Shown: positions 7,805 to 16,383, counted from the first letter of the stretch. The stretch is 16,881 nucleotides of DNA from Candidatus Gastranaerophilales bacterium (GCA_944323945.1 CALUUL010000043.1:1-16881), one strand, 5' to 3'. The notes: generated by a model from the sequence alone, not told the origin. Program-made: numbers and translations.

Positions 7805-8784
7805 ATTTTCTCCCAAAACATTTTACCATATTTGTCTTTTTTATTTGTAAAAAAGTTTTTAATTTTTTCTATAAATGATTTATTTTGAAGTTTATTTGTT
7901 TTTAATATTTTTCTCATTACAATATTTTGTTCAGGATAGTCCATATCCAAATAAAAACTATACTTTTTGGCTATTTTGAAAAAATATATAATTAGTTTAC
8001 TATAATCTTTTTTGCAGTTTTTTAGTGGAATGGGTTTATTTATCCAATTCGCTATGTCTTGATAATCAAGTCTTAAGCCTATTATATTTATACCTACTTT
8101 AAATATAGTTTCTATAAAATTTTTTATATCTTTTTTATTATCATTTATATCCTTTATTAAAGTATAATATATTTTTATACTATTTTTATCTTTTGCATTA
8201 CCAATATACATTCTAAGTATTTTGGCAAATATGCTGATATCTGAATTTCGTTTATCTCTAGGATCAAAAATAACAGATAAAGTTCCTTTTCCTTGTTTTA
8301 ATATTTCATCAATAAATGGTCTGTATACTATGTTATTCATTAAAAAACTAATTTGTTTATAACCATTGGCCTCAAACATAGAAATTAGCTTATTTAATTC
8401 TCGGAAATTATCTATATCTCCACTTTGAAATTCTATAAATAAATTATTTGAATCTATAAGATTTTGTTTATATAAATCTTGAATGACTTCAAATATATTA
8501 TATTTTATTGGTTGATTGTTCCAAAAGCATAGTATTATTTGTTTATATTGATCTGGGATTTCTTTGTATTCTATAAGTTGAGAACAATTAGAACAAGGGA
8601 ATTCTTGAATTTTTTCACTGTTTATTTCATTTAGTATTATTTGTTTTGTATTTTTAAAGTCCAAGTTTTCATTTTCTGTATTTTTTAGGTAATAAGGTGC
8701 CTTGTCTGCGAAACAAGAGTAACAAGGTGTTATACTTTCAGAAGTAAATACAAGAGTATTATTTATATATTTGCAAGTTTTCAT
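7801..8784 (-). CDS. Degenerate radical SAM homologue lacking the CX3CX2C motif
   Basis: This 327-residue protein aligns by eye along its length with the radical SAM protein encoded just downstream. C4, C21xxC24 and C64xxC67 match that protein's C6, C23-C24 and C69xxC72. IEFQSGDI (117-124) stands where it has ITFQGGEP. LKQGKGTLSVIFDP (162-175) matches LKQGKLTVVISPD, and LIKDINDN (209-216) matches LIPGINDN. The cluster-binding region keeps only one cysteine (C86), and the GGEP motif is lost, so SAM cleavage is not expected. The reading frame is intact, which argues for a retained pseudoenzyme or partner subunit rather than a pseudogene. The ATG at 8784 has no obvious Shine-Dalgarno site. It leads the two-gene operon. 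Confidence 0.75.
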   Translation of the reverse strand: MKTCKYINNTLVFTSESITPCYSCFADKAPYYLKNTENENLDFKNTKQIILNEINSEKIQEFPCSNCSQLIEYKEIPDQYKQIILCFWNNQPIKYNIFEVIQDLYKQNLIDSNNLFIEFQSGDIDNFRELNKLISMFEANGYKQISFLMNNIVYRPFIDEILKQGKGTLSVIFDPRDKRNSDISIFAKILRMYIGNAKDKNSIKIYYTLIKDINDNKKDIKNFIETIFKVGINIIGLRLDYQDIANWINKPIPLKNCKKDYSKLIIYFFKIAKKYSFYLDMDYPEQNIVMRKILKTNKLQNKSFIEKIKNFFTNKKDKYGKMFWEKI

Positions 8785-8840
8785 TTTTATTTTGAATATT
8801 GTGTAATAATTTTATGTGCGTTTAGTTACAACAAAATAGA

Positions 8841-8869
8841 ATTATAACAAAATAAGAAAATCATAACAA
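8841..8869 (-). promoter_or_regulatory. Candidate promoter of the radical SAM operon
   Basis: On the minus strand TTGTTA (8869-8864, four of six consensus positions) is followed after 17 bases by a perfect TATAAT (8846-8841), giving a leader of about 50 bases before the ATG at 8784. Confidence 0.5.
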
Positions 8870-8883
8870 GAAAGTATACTTTC
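8870..8883. promoter_or_regulatory. Perfect 14-bp palindrome, possible operator between divergent genes
   Basis: GAAAGTATACTTTC is identical to its reverse complement. It abuts the -35 of the minus-strand promoter and covers the place where a -35 for the SNF2 promoter would lie. It could bind a dimeric regulator that controls both directions; no regulator gene is visible next to it. Confidence 0.4.
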
Positions 8884-8900
8884 GTTAAAGATTTTTATTG

Positions 8901-8906
8901 TATAAT
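8901..8906 (+). promoter_or_regulatory. -10 element of the SNF2 helicase gene
   Basis: Perfect TATAAT, 28 bases before the ATG at 8935; no good -35 is present at 16-18 bp. Its position overlaps an upstream in-frame ATG at 8905, which therefore cannot be the start on this transcript. Confidence 0.4.
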
Positions 8907-8934
8907 GTATAAAAGGTTAGATAAAGGGTTTTAC

Positions 8935-11900
8935 ATGACATCTGAAACAGTTATTAATAATGAGTTTGTGTTTTCTTTTAAGAAAAATAATATAGACGAA
9001 ATGTTTCATAATTTAACAGAGAATCCGGTTGGTTGTGAAAAAAAAGATTTTCGTTTGATGATAAGTACAATATATCAACTTGTTGAAGATGAATTTGCAA
9101 ATACATTTCAAAATTCTAGTCATGTAATAAAAAACACTTATTTTTATTTAATAAAAGAAAGTAAAAATTATGAGGTTTTTGTTACTCCGACAAATAATTT
9201 TGACTTCTATTTAAAATCAAAAGGATCTATGTACAGATTTTCTTCTACAGCATATGAAATCGAAGAAGATGGTAAAAAGGACACTAAAATCGGATATAAA
9301 GTTCCATTAGATTTAATCTGGGAGTATTTTTCCGGTTTTGATTCAATCGTAGAAGCTCCTAATATTACAGAATCATTTAAGATTTTTAATATTGTTACAC
9401 AATTTGTAAAAAAAGTAGTTGAAAAGCTTTATTTTTTGCCTAAAGTAAATAAAACAGAGAATTTCTTTACTATAACATATGAAATGTTTGCAATTAATGA
9501 TTTGCTTCAAGATTCAATAGATGAAGTTAATACATTAGATTTTACAAAAATTTCAAATGAAAAACATATAGCAGATAAATTAATTGAAGATTATTTGAAT
9601 TATGTTATTTTTAAATTTTTGAAATTTAAAGCATATAAATTTAAAGATATAATTTCTTCTGTGTATTTTATAAAACCTACCAATAATAAACGATATATTC
9701 GTTCTTTAGATTTAGCCGAAGCGATTAGTGAATGGCTTGATGAAATTTATATTGGCAAGTATCCTGTGAGCCCACAACTTGACATAGAAAAAATTGAAGA
9801 AGATAAGTTTTTATTGACAATTTCTGTAAAAGCAAATAATGAAAAGCTGAATGAGAAAGAACCGCCCAAACAACTTCTTGAAATATACAAAGATGGAACA
9901 TATTGGGGATATCAGAGTTCTTATTTGGTTACTATAGTTGAAAAACAATTGAATTATGCATTGCGTTATTATAAAGAATTAGAAACATTATTTGAAGATG
10001 AAGATAACTTAAAAATGTATTTATCTTTAAATGATGTATATAAATTAATGATTCATACTGCATATTATTTGAATAAAGCAGGAATTAATATTAATTTTCC
10101 TCCAAACTTTGGAAATATAGTAGTTCCAAGAGCTTCTATCAATGCCAAAATTAAAACTTCACGAGAACAAGATGTTGCTGATATTTTGAACGGTAAAGGC
10201 GGAAATATAAGTTTATCAAGTATTTTTGATTTTTCTTTCCAAGTTTCAATTGGAGATGAAAAAATATCTGTGGAAGAATTTGAAAAACTTATAAAAGATG
10301 CAAACGGAATAATAGAATTCAAGAACAAATATATATTAATTGATCAAAATGAAGCACAAACAATAATAAATAAACTAAAAAATCCGAAAATTGATAAGAT
10401 ATCAAGAATGGAAATGTTGCATGCAGCATTTTCAGGTCATTTAAGTGATTATGAGTTTGATTATGATGAAGCATTTGCGAATATTGTTAAGGATTTAGGT
10501 AAATCAGTTGAAGTAACTCCACCTGAAGGCTTGAATGGTGTTTTAAGACCATATCAAATGGGAGGGTTAAAGTGGTTATATACCAATACTACCAAAGGAT
10601 TTGGTTCTTGTATTGCTGATGATATGGGGCTTGGGAAAACTATACAGGTTATAAGTTTGATTTTAAAATTGAAGGAAGAAAATAAATTAAAAGATCCTGT
10701 TCTTGTTGTTTGTCCTACAACTTTAATGGGTAACTGGATAAAAGAATTAAATATGTTTGCACCGTCTTTAAAGGCAAGTGCATATCATGGTCCTGAACGT
10801 CAGTTAGATTTAAAGGCTGATGTTTTAATCACTACATTTGCAATTCTTCGAATTGATATTGAAGAAGTAAAGAAAACAACTTGGGGTATGGTTGTTATTG
10901 ATGAAGCTCAAAATATTAAAAATCCTGATACTTCACAAACTGCAGCTGTTAAGTCTTTAAAATCAGATATAAAAATTGCGATGACTGGTACTCCTGTTGA
11001 AAATAAATTGACTGAATTATGGAGTATATTTGACTTTATTAATAAAGGATATTTAGGTTCAATTAGAGATTTTCAAAAGTGTTATGCTATTCCTATTGAA
11101 AGATTTAAACAATATGAACAGGCTGATAAATTAAAGCTTTCTATTTCACCTTTTGTTTTAAGGCGATTAAAAACAGATAAAACAATTATAGATGATCTTC
11201 CTGAAAAAATGGTTTTAGATGAGTATTGTTATTTAACAAAGACACAAGCAGCTTTATATGAAAAAACATTGAATTCTTTAATGACTGATATATCAAGTCA
11301 AAAAGGTATAAACAGGCGTGGTATTATATTCAAACTTATTACTGCATTAAAACAAATATGTAACCATCCGTTTCAATATTTAAAATATGGTGAAATGACG
11401 AAGGATGTTTCAGGTAAGACTGAAAAATTTATTTCTTTATTATCTCAGATTTTGGAAAATGATGAAAAAGTTATAGCCTTTACACAATATAAAGAAATGG
11501 GAAATATCCTTTCAACAATAATAAAGAATGAGTTAAATATATCTCCATTATTTTTTCACGGATCATTGAATACAAACCAAAGACAAAATATGTTACATGA
11601 GTTTGAAACAAATCCTGATCAAAAAATAATGTTGTTGTCATTAAAAGCCGGTGGTACAGGTTTGAATTTAACCTCTGCGACGAATGTAATTCACTATGAT
11701 TTGTGGTGGAACCCTGCAGTTGAAGAACAAGCAACTGATAGAAGCTATCGTATCGGACAAGATAAAAATGTTATGGTCCATCGTTTAGTTACTATAGGTA
11801 CTTTTGAAGAAAAAATAGATGAAATGATTAAACAAAAGAAAGAACTTGTAAACTTAGCTGTATTTGAAGGTGAAAAAGTCATTACTGAGCTTTCTGATGA

Positions 11901-11937
11901 GGAAATTTATAATATTTTTAGTTTGGGAAATAGTTAA
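8935..11937 (+). CDS. SNF2-family DEAD/DEAH-box helicase
   Basis: A 1000-residue Swi2/Snf2-type ATPase, which uses ATP to translocate on double-stranded DNA and remodel bound protein. The RecA-like core starts near LRPYQ (537-541). Then follow Walker A DMGLGKT (563-569), motif Ia VVCPTTLMGNW, Walker B DEAQ (656-659), motif III TGTPVEN (684-690), the second lobe with FFHGSLNT and LKAGGTGLNL, and motif VI QATDRSYRIGQ (932-942) with arginines R936 and R939. The first ~535 residues show no clear family to me and may include the bacterial SNF2-associated region; no CxC zinc (SWIM) motif is seen. Start choice: ATG 8935 has AAAGGG six bases upstream, while ATG 8905 overlaps the -10. A housekeeping role in transcription or repair seems as likely as defence, because no defence genes are adjacent. 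Confidence 0.92.
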   Translation: MTSETVINNEFVFSFKKNNIDEMFHNLTENPVGCEKKDFRLMISTIYQLVEDEFANTFQNSSHVIKNTYFYLIKESKNYEVFVTPTNNFDFYLKSKGSMYRFSSTAYEIEEDGKKDTKIGYKVPLDLIWEYFSGFDSIVEAPNITESFKIFNIVTQFVKKVVEKLYFLPKVNKTENFFTITYEMFAINDLLQDSIDEVNTLDFTKISNEKHIADKLIEDYLNYVIFKFLKFKAYKFKDIISSVYFIKPTNNKRYIRSLDLAEAISEWLDEIYIGKYPVSPQLDIEKIEEDKFLLTISVKANNEKLNEKEPPKQLLEIYKDGTYWGYQSSYLVTIVEKQLNYALRYYKELETLFEDEDNLKMYLSLNDVYKLMIHTAYYLNKAGININFPPNFGNIVVPRASINAKIKTSREQDVADILNGKGGNISLSSIFDFSFQVSIGDEKISVEEFEKLIKDANGIIEFKNKYILIDQNEAQTIINKLKNPKIDKISRMEMLHAAFSGHLSDYEFDYDEAFANIVKDLGKSVEVTPPEGLNGVLRPYQMGGLKWLYTNTTKGFGSCIADDMGLGKTIQVISLILKLKEENKLKDPVLVVCPTTLMGNWIKELNMFAPSLKASAYHGPERQLDLKADVLITTFAILRIDIEEVKKTTWGMVVIDEAQNIKNPDTSQTAAVKSLKSDIKIAMTGTPVENKLTELWSIFDFINKGYLGSIRDFQKCYAIPIERFKQYEQADKLKLSISPFVLRRLKTDKTIIDDLPEKMVLDEYCYLTKTQAALYEKTLNSLMTDISSQKGINRRGIIFKLITALKQICNHPFQYLKYGEMTKDVSGKTEKFISLLSQILENDEKVIAFTQYKEMGNILSTIIKNELNISPLFFHGSLNTNQRQNMLHEFETNPDQKIMLLSLKAGGTGLNLTSATNVIHYDLWWNPAVEEQATDRSYRIGQDKNVMVHRLVTIGTFEEKIDEMIKQKKELVNLAVFEGEKVITELSDEEIYNIFSLGNS

Positions 11938-12161
11938 GTTTTCAATTATAGTTTGTTCCATAATATCAGGTTTATTACTTTGTGATAATGATTTATTTCT
12001 CTATAGCTTTATGTAAATTTCTTTATCTAATTTAAAAGTGGAATATTTTTATTTTAAAAACATTTTTTATTAAGATTAATATTTATTAAAACTAGAAAAA
12101 ATTTATAAAGTTTCTATATAAATTTGCCGATAAATTGTTTGTAAAAAGAAAAAGGTAGTAT
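11938..12161. other. Intergenic gap with no recognisable element
   Basis: This is 224 bases of AT-rich sequence with no strong hairpin terminator after the SNF2 gene and no promoter that stands out. AAAGGT at 12151-12156 is the likely ribosome site of the next gene. Confidence 0.5.
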
Positions 12162-14390
12162 ATGGAAAATATTTCAGAAATTAAAACAGGTTTTATTAAT
12201 TATTTGATTGATAAGTACGGAGAAGAAGCTTCTAAAGAAATATCTTCTTATAGTCCCGACCTTAGTATATTTATGTATAGTTCTGATTTCCAAACATATT
12301 TAAAGGAAAATGGATATTCGGATGTTTCCATATTTACAAAAAGTATAAGTGATATTAAAGATGTTTTAGAATCGGGTGAAACTAATTCCTCTGAAGAAGG
12401 GTCTGATACATTTGTAAGTGAATCTGAAAATGGAAATGCTATTAATGAAAGTTTTCTTGCGAATGCTTTAACAGAAGCATTTAACAGCGATGAAGATTTA
12501 TTTGCAGCTGTCAATACAAATGCTAATGAGACTGTTGATACAGAAGAAATAACTGCATTTTTAGATTCAGTGGATGCAATAATGCAGGAAAATCCTGAAA
12601 GTTTTGAAACAATATTTGACGGAATAGCCAAAGGAATACAAGACATAAAGGGTTCTGTTGCTATTGATAATGTATTAGAATCTATATATAGTAGTGAAGA
12701 AGCATTAGAATATCTAGATGTTGATGGCGATGGACAAATAAGTGATTTTGAAAAAGAGTTATTTGAAAGTTATGTTCAAGGTGATAAAGAAGAGTTAAGT
12801 ATAGAAGATTTGGAAAAAGCATTTGAGGAAATGAAAAACGGGAATTATAGGTATGATGTAAAGCTTCCTGAAAATGCTGTATCGGTTGAAGATATACCTG
12901 AAACTGTAGCATCAGAGAGCGGAAAAACTTCTGATAACATATCAGCAAGACAGACATCTAACCCAACTCAAGCGTTGACTTCAACAGGTAGAAGTTATAA
13001 CAGTGGCGGAAGTTCATTATCAACTGCTCAAAATACCTCACCAACAGACATTAATGATATGAATTTGGATCAATTAAAGAAAGAGCAGACAACAAGACAA
13101 ACCAATGTTAATAATGCTCAGAACAATGTTGATACAATAATTTCTGATATAGACGAAATCGAAGCAGGAAAATATAAAGATGCAAGAGATGCATATGATG
13201 AAGCTGTCAAAAATGATAAAAATATAAGTGATGAACTAAAAAACAGAAGAGAAAATAATCTAAAATCAATAGAAAAGACAACAGGAGAAATTGATTCATT
13301 AAATTCCCAGATATCAGAAACAGAAGTTTCATTAAATAAAGCAAATGATAAACTTGATAGTGATAATAAAACATTATCTTCTTTGAAGAGTGCATTATCT
13401 TCGTATGAAGGTGTATCATCAGATGATCCAGAAGAACAAAGAAAAATAGATCAAGCAAAACAAGAAATTCAAGCTCAGATAGATGAATTAGAAAATAATA
13501 CAATTCCTGCTGATGAAGAAGAATGTAAACGTTTGGATGAATTATTAAATGGTGGTGGAAATACAAAAGGGTTGAAGGAACAGCTTCAATCTAAAGAAGA
13601 AACACTCAAAATGCTTCAAGAAGAAGAAGAAGGTATAGAAAATGAAATTCTGGAAGCTTGTCAAAATGATCCAAACAGTCCAGTAGTAAAAGCACTTGAA
13701 GCATTTAAAGCAGTAGAACAGGAACTCAATGAATTAAGAGATAAGCTTCCAACTGCTCAAGAAGAATTAACAACAGCTTTAGATGAATTAAGTGAAGTAA
13801 ATGAACTAATTAGAACAAAAGAGGCAGAAGAGACAGAATCAGAAAAATCTCATTATAGCGGAAGTTTGCCGGATGCTTTGGTGGCTGAATTGGATGCTAA
13901 ACTAGGAAGTGGTTTTTGTGCAAAGCTTGAAGAAGTTGCAAAAAATATCAATTGTGATCCAAAAGACTTAATTGGTATGATGCAGAGTGAATCAGGTATA
14001 AATCCTTCAGCATATAATAATAATGGAGGTGCAACGGGTTTAATACAATTTATGCCATCAACAGCAAGGGGGTTGGGTACAACAACTCAAGAACTACTAA
14101 ATATGAGTGCTATTGAACAATTAGATTATGTAGAACAATATTTTTCTAATTGGACAGGCGGTTCAGGTCAAAGACTAACAGGTGGTGACTTGTATACATT
14201 ATGTTTCTTGCCTGCGTTCATAGATAAAGAGGTACTATGTTCTTCATCTGATAGTTCAACATCTGTATACTACAATGCGAATTCCGGACTTGATGCTGAT
14301 GGAGACGGTAGTATTACAAAAACAGAATTAAGCAATAGAGTTTCCAATAAATATCAAGAAGTATTGAAACAATATGGAATTTCAGGTTGA
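12162..14390 (+). CDS. Coiled-coil protein with a C-terminal lytic transglycosylase (SLT) domain and two EF-hand loops
   Basis: A 742-residue protein. Residues about 1-240 are acidic and helical and contain a canonical EF-hand loop DVDGDGQISDFE (186-197). A Ser/Thr/Asn-rich linker (about 240-300) follows, then a long charged coiled coil (about 300-560). The C-terminal part (about 570-735) is an SLT/lysozyme-like domain: QSESGINPSA with the probable catalytic E610, GLIQFMPSTARGLG (626-639), and a YTLCFLPAF segment. A YYNANSGL stretch then leads into a second EF-hand DADGDGSITKTE (711-722). A similar SLT tail with an EF-hand loop occurs in phage and Gram-positive muralytic enzymes. It likely cleaves peptidoglycan glycan strands. 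No N-terminal signal peptide or membrane segment is visible, so the export route is unclear. A terminator follows directly. Confidence 0.85.
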   Translation: MENISEIKTGFINYLIDKYGEEASKEISSYSPDLSIFMYSSDFQTYLKENGYSDVSIFTKSISDIKDVLESGETNSSEEGSDTFVSESENGNAINESFLANALTEAFNSDEDLFAAVNTNANETVDTEEITAFLDSVDAIMQENPESFETIFDGIAKGIQDIKGSVAIDNVLESIYSSEEALEYLDVDGDGQISDFEKELFESYVQGDKEELSIEDLEKAFEEMKNGNYRYDVKLPENAVSVEDIPETVASESGKTSDNISARQTSNPTQALTSTGRSYNSGGSSLSTAQNTSPTDINDMNLDQLKKEQTTRQTNVNNAQNNVDTIISDIDEIEAGKYKDARDAYDEAVKNDKNISDELKNRRENNLKSIEKTTGEIDSLNSQISETEVSLNKANDKLDSDNKTLSSLKSALSSYEGVSSDDPEEQRKIDQAKQEIQAQIDELENNTIPADEEECKRLDELLNGGGNTKGLKEQLQSKEETLKMLQEEEEGIENEILEACQNDPNSPVVKALEAFKAVEQELNELRDKLPTAQEELTTALDELSEVNELIRTKEAEETESEKSHYSGSLPDALVAELDAKLGSGFCAKLEEVAKNINCDPKDLIGMMQSESGINPSAYNNNGGATGLIQFMPSTARGLGTTTQELLNMSAIEQLDYVEQYFSNWTGGSGQRLTGGDLYTLCFLPAFIDKEVLCSSSDSSTSVYYNANSGLDADGDGSITKTELSNRVSNKYQEVLKQYGISG

Positions 14391-14420
14391 TTTTGATTAA
14401 TTTCCTGTTTTTAATACATA

Positions 14421-14460
14421 AAAACTAAGGACTAAAAATAACAAGTCCTTAGTTTTTTAT
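14421..14460 (+). terminator. Intrinsic terminator after the transglycosylase gene
   Basis: AAAACTAAGGACT (14421-14433) pairs perfectly over 13 bp with AGTCCTTAGTTTT (14444-14456) across a 10-base loop, followed by further T residues. Confidence 0.92.
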
Positions 14461-14504
14461 GTTCAAAAAGATATGAAAAGTTTATTTAATCTTTTTTATA
14501 ATTA

Positions 14505-14533
14505 TATACAAGAAAGTTTGTTTACAATATAAT
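14505..14533 (+). promoter_or_regulatory. Promoter of the NifU-like/GGGtGRT operon
   Basis: TATACA (14505-14510), exactly 17 bases, then a perfect TATAAT (14528-14533), giving a leader of about 60 bases. A second TATAAT lies at 14559-14564 without a clear -35. Confidence 0.6.
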
Positions 14534-14601
14534 TTAGTAGACCGATATTAGGTTAGCGTATAATTATTTATAAAATAATGGATAAAGAAACAGGAGGTAA
14601 T

Positions 14602-15294
14602 ATGCAAGTTACACATGAAATCGAAAATCAATGTTGTGTAAAAAGAGGTGTAAAAGGCGTGCCTGCTCCAATCCCTCAAGAAGGTGAATGGACAAAGTGC
14701 AAAGAAATTAAAGATATTTCAGGTTTAACTCATGGTTGTGGATGTTGTGCTCCGCAACAAGGTACTTGTAAGTTAACATTAAACGTTAAAGAAGGTGTAA
14801 TACAAGAAGCTTTAGTTGAAACATTAGGTTGTTCAGGGATGACTCACTCAGCAGCTATGGCTGGTGAAATTCTTCCGGGTAAAACAATATTAGAGGCATT
14901 AAATACAGACTTGGTTTGTGATGCTATAAACGTTGCAATGAGAGAATTATTCTTACAAATAGTATACGGAAGAACTCAAACAGCATTTTCAGAAGGCGGA
15001 CTTCCAATCGGTGCCGGCTTAGAAGATTTAGGAAAAGGTCTTCGTTCACAAGTTGGTACAATTCACTCTACAAAACAAAAAGGTGTAAGATACTTAGAAC
15101 TTGCTGAAGGTTATATTTTAGAACTTGGTTTAGATAAAAATGACGAAGTAATCGGTTATAAGTTTGTTAACTTGGGTAAAGTAATGGATGCTATTAAAGC
15201 AGGAAAAGATCCAAAAGAAGCTTATGAAAAGAATATTGGAACATACGGCAGATTCCAAGATGCTGTTAAAACAATCGACCCACGTAAACAATAA
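14602..15294 (+). CDS. NifU/IscU-type iron-sulfur cluster assembly scaffold protein
   Basis: A 230-residue protein of the NifU N-terminal/IscU scaffold group, on which Fe-S clusters are assembled before transfer. Visible features are GCGCCAPQQGTC (45-56), the family hallmark VETLGCSGMTHSAAMAGE (72-89) with C77, and C96 in LVCDAIN. The three spaced cysteines fit the scaffold's ligand pattern. N-terminal C11-C12 and C33 are extra. The C-terminal half (about 130-230) has no recognised domain here. Start choice: ATG 14602 follows a perfect AGGAGG (14592-14597), so the in-frame ATG at 14578 is rejected. No cysteine desulfurase is nearby. It stands 39 bases before the GGGtGRT gene, a pairing known in anaerobes, which suggests a dedicated rather than a general Fe-S role. 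Confidence 0.85.
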   Translation: MQVTHEIENQCCVKRGVKGVPAPIPQEGEWTKCKEIKDISGLTHGCGCCAPQQGTCKLTLNVKEGVIQEALVETLGCSGMTHSAAMAGEILPGKTILEALNTDLVCDAINVAMRELFLQIVYGRTQTAFSEGGLPIGAGLEDLGKGLRSQVGTIHSTKQKGVRYLELAEGYILELGLDKNDEVIGYKFVNLGKVMDAIKAGKDPKEAYEKNIGTYGRFQDAVKTIDPRKQ

Positions 15295-15333
15295 TAAAAT
15301 TTGTATAACTAATTAAAATAAGGAAATAAAACT

Positions 15334-16332
15334 ATGGCAAAATTTGAAGGACAAGATAGACGTCAAAAAACTATAGATAAAGTTCTAAAAGAATATGGCT
15401 TTAAATCTTTAGATGAAGCAAATGAGTTATGTCTATCAAAAGGTATAAATGTAGATGAAATTGTTAAAGGTATTCAACCAATTGCATTTGATAACGCATC
15501 TTGGGCATATACATTAGGATGTGCAATTGCAATAAAGAAAGGTATCAAAAATGCAGCAGATGCAGCTGAAGCTATCGGTGAAGGTTTACAAGCTTTTGCA
15601 GTTCCGGGTTCAGTTGGTGATACAAGAAAAGTAGGCTTAGGACATGGTAATTTAGGTGCTATGTTATTAAGAGAAGAAACAAAATGTTTCTGTTTCTTAG
15701 CCGGTCACGAATCATTTGCAGCAGCTGAAGGTGCTATTGGTATTGCAAGAAATGCAAATAAAGTAAGAAAAGAACCTTTAAGAGTTATTTTAAATGGTTT
15801 AGGTAAAGATGCTGCTTATATCATTGCAAGAATTAACGGTTTTACAGCTGTAGAAACCGCATATGACTATAAAACAGGCGAATTGAAAGTATTAAAAGAA
15901 ACACCGTTCTCAGATGGAGAAAGAGCAAAAGTTAAATGCTATGGTGCAGATGATGTATCAGAAGGTGTTGCAATTATGATAAAAGAAGGTGTTGATGTAT
16001 CTATTACAGGTAACTCAACAAACCCAACTCGTTTCCAACACCCGGTTGCAGGTACATACAAAAAATGGTGCTGGGAAAACGGCAGAAAATACTTCTCAGT
16101 AGCATCAGGTGGCGGTACAGGTAGAACACTTCACCCTGATAACGTTGCTGCTGGTCCTGCTTCTTATGGTATGACAGATACAATGGGAAGAATGCACGGT
16201 GATGCTCAATTTGCCGGTTCATCTTCAGTTCCTGCTCACGTAGAAATGATGGGTGTAATTGGTATGGGTAATAACCCAATGGTAGGTGCTACTGTTGCAG
16301 TTGCTGTTGCAGTTGAAAATGCTATGAAATAA
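15334..16332 (+). CDS. GGGtGRT protein, function unknown
   Basis: A 332-residue protein carrying the signature that names its family: SGGGTGRT at 258-265. Other well-ordered Gly-rich blocks are VGLGHGNLGAM (100-110), FLAGHESFAAAEGA (121-134), and a C-terminal GVIGMGNNPMVGATVAV (307-323). There is no signal peptide, and only the Ala/Gly-rich tail is hydrophobic. Six cysteines (C33, C63, C118, C120, C202, C246) include a CFC pair. The biochemical role of the family is not established to my knowledge. The constant neighbour is a NifU-like scaffold, so an Fe-S-dependent enzyme or carrier is a reasonable inference. AAGGA (15320-15324) precedes the ATG. The two genes form an operon closed by a terminator and look well expressed, with regular use of GGT, GCA and GTT codons. 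Confidence 0.88.
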   Translation: MAKFEGQDRRQKTIDKVLKEYGFKSLDEANELCLSKGINVDEIVKGIQPIAFDNASWAYTLGCAIAIKKGIKNAADAAEAIGEGLQAFAVPGSVGDTRKVGLGHGNLGAMLLREETKCFCFLAGHESFAAAEGAIGIARNANKVRKEPLRVILNGLGKDAAYIIARINGFTAVETAYDYKTGELKVLKETPFSDGERAKVKCYGADDVSEGVAIMIKEGVDVSITGNSTNPTRFQHPVAGTYKKWCWENGRKYFSVASGGGTGRTLHPDNVAAGPASYGMTDTMGRMHGDAQFAGSSSVPAHVEMMGVIGMGNNPMVGATVAVAVAVENAMK

Positions 16333-16353
16333 GCTATTATTACATATTATTTT

Positions 16354-16383
16354 AAAAGGAGGGGGTTAACCCCTCCTTTTTTA
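16354..16383 (+). terminator. Intrinsic terminator after the GGGtGRT gene
   Basis: AAAAGGAGGGG (16354-16364) pairs with CCCCTCCTTTT (16370-16380) around the loop GTTAA, followed by more T. The stem is G+C-rich against an AT-rich background. Confidence 0.93.

Noticed and set aside
7801..8784. Pseudogene interpretation of the degenerate radical SAM homologue
   Set aside because: The frame is uninterrupted over 327 codons, ends in an ATGA overlap with the active partner, and keeps the N-terminal cysteines; loss is confined to the catalytic motifs.
10065..10328. Minus-strand frame inside the SNF2 gene
   Set aside because: It is a shadow of a long conserved coding frame; so is the similar one at 11480-11734.
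12248..13566. Three minus-strand frames inside the transglycosylase gene
   Set aside because: The translations are Leu/His/Tyr-rich mirror images of the Glu/Asp/Asn-rich coding strand.
8935..14390. Phage-defence island or prophage built around the SNF2 helicase and the SLT protein
   Set aside because: No integrase, phage structural gene, methylase, nuclease or other defence gene lies next to them, and the SNF2 gene has its own promoter.
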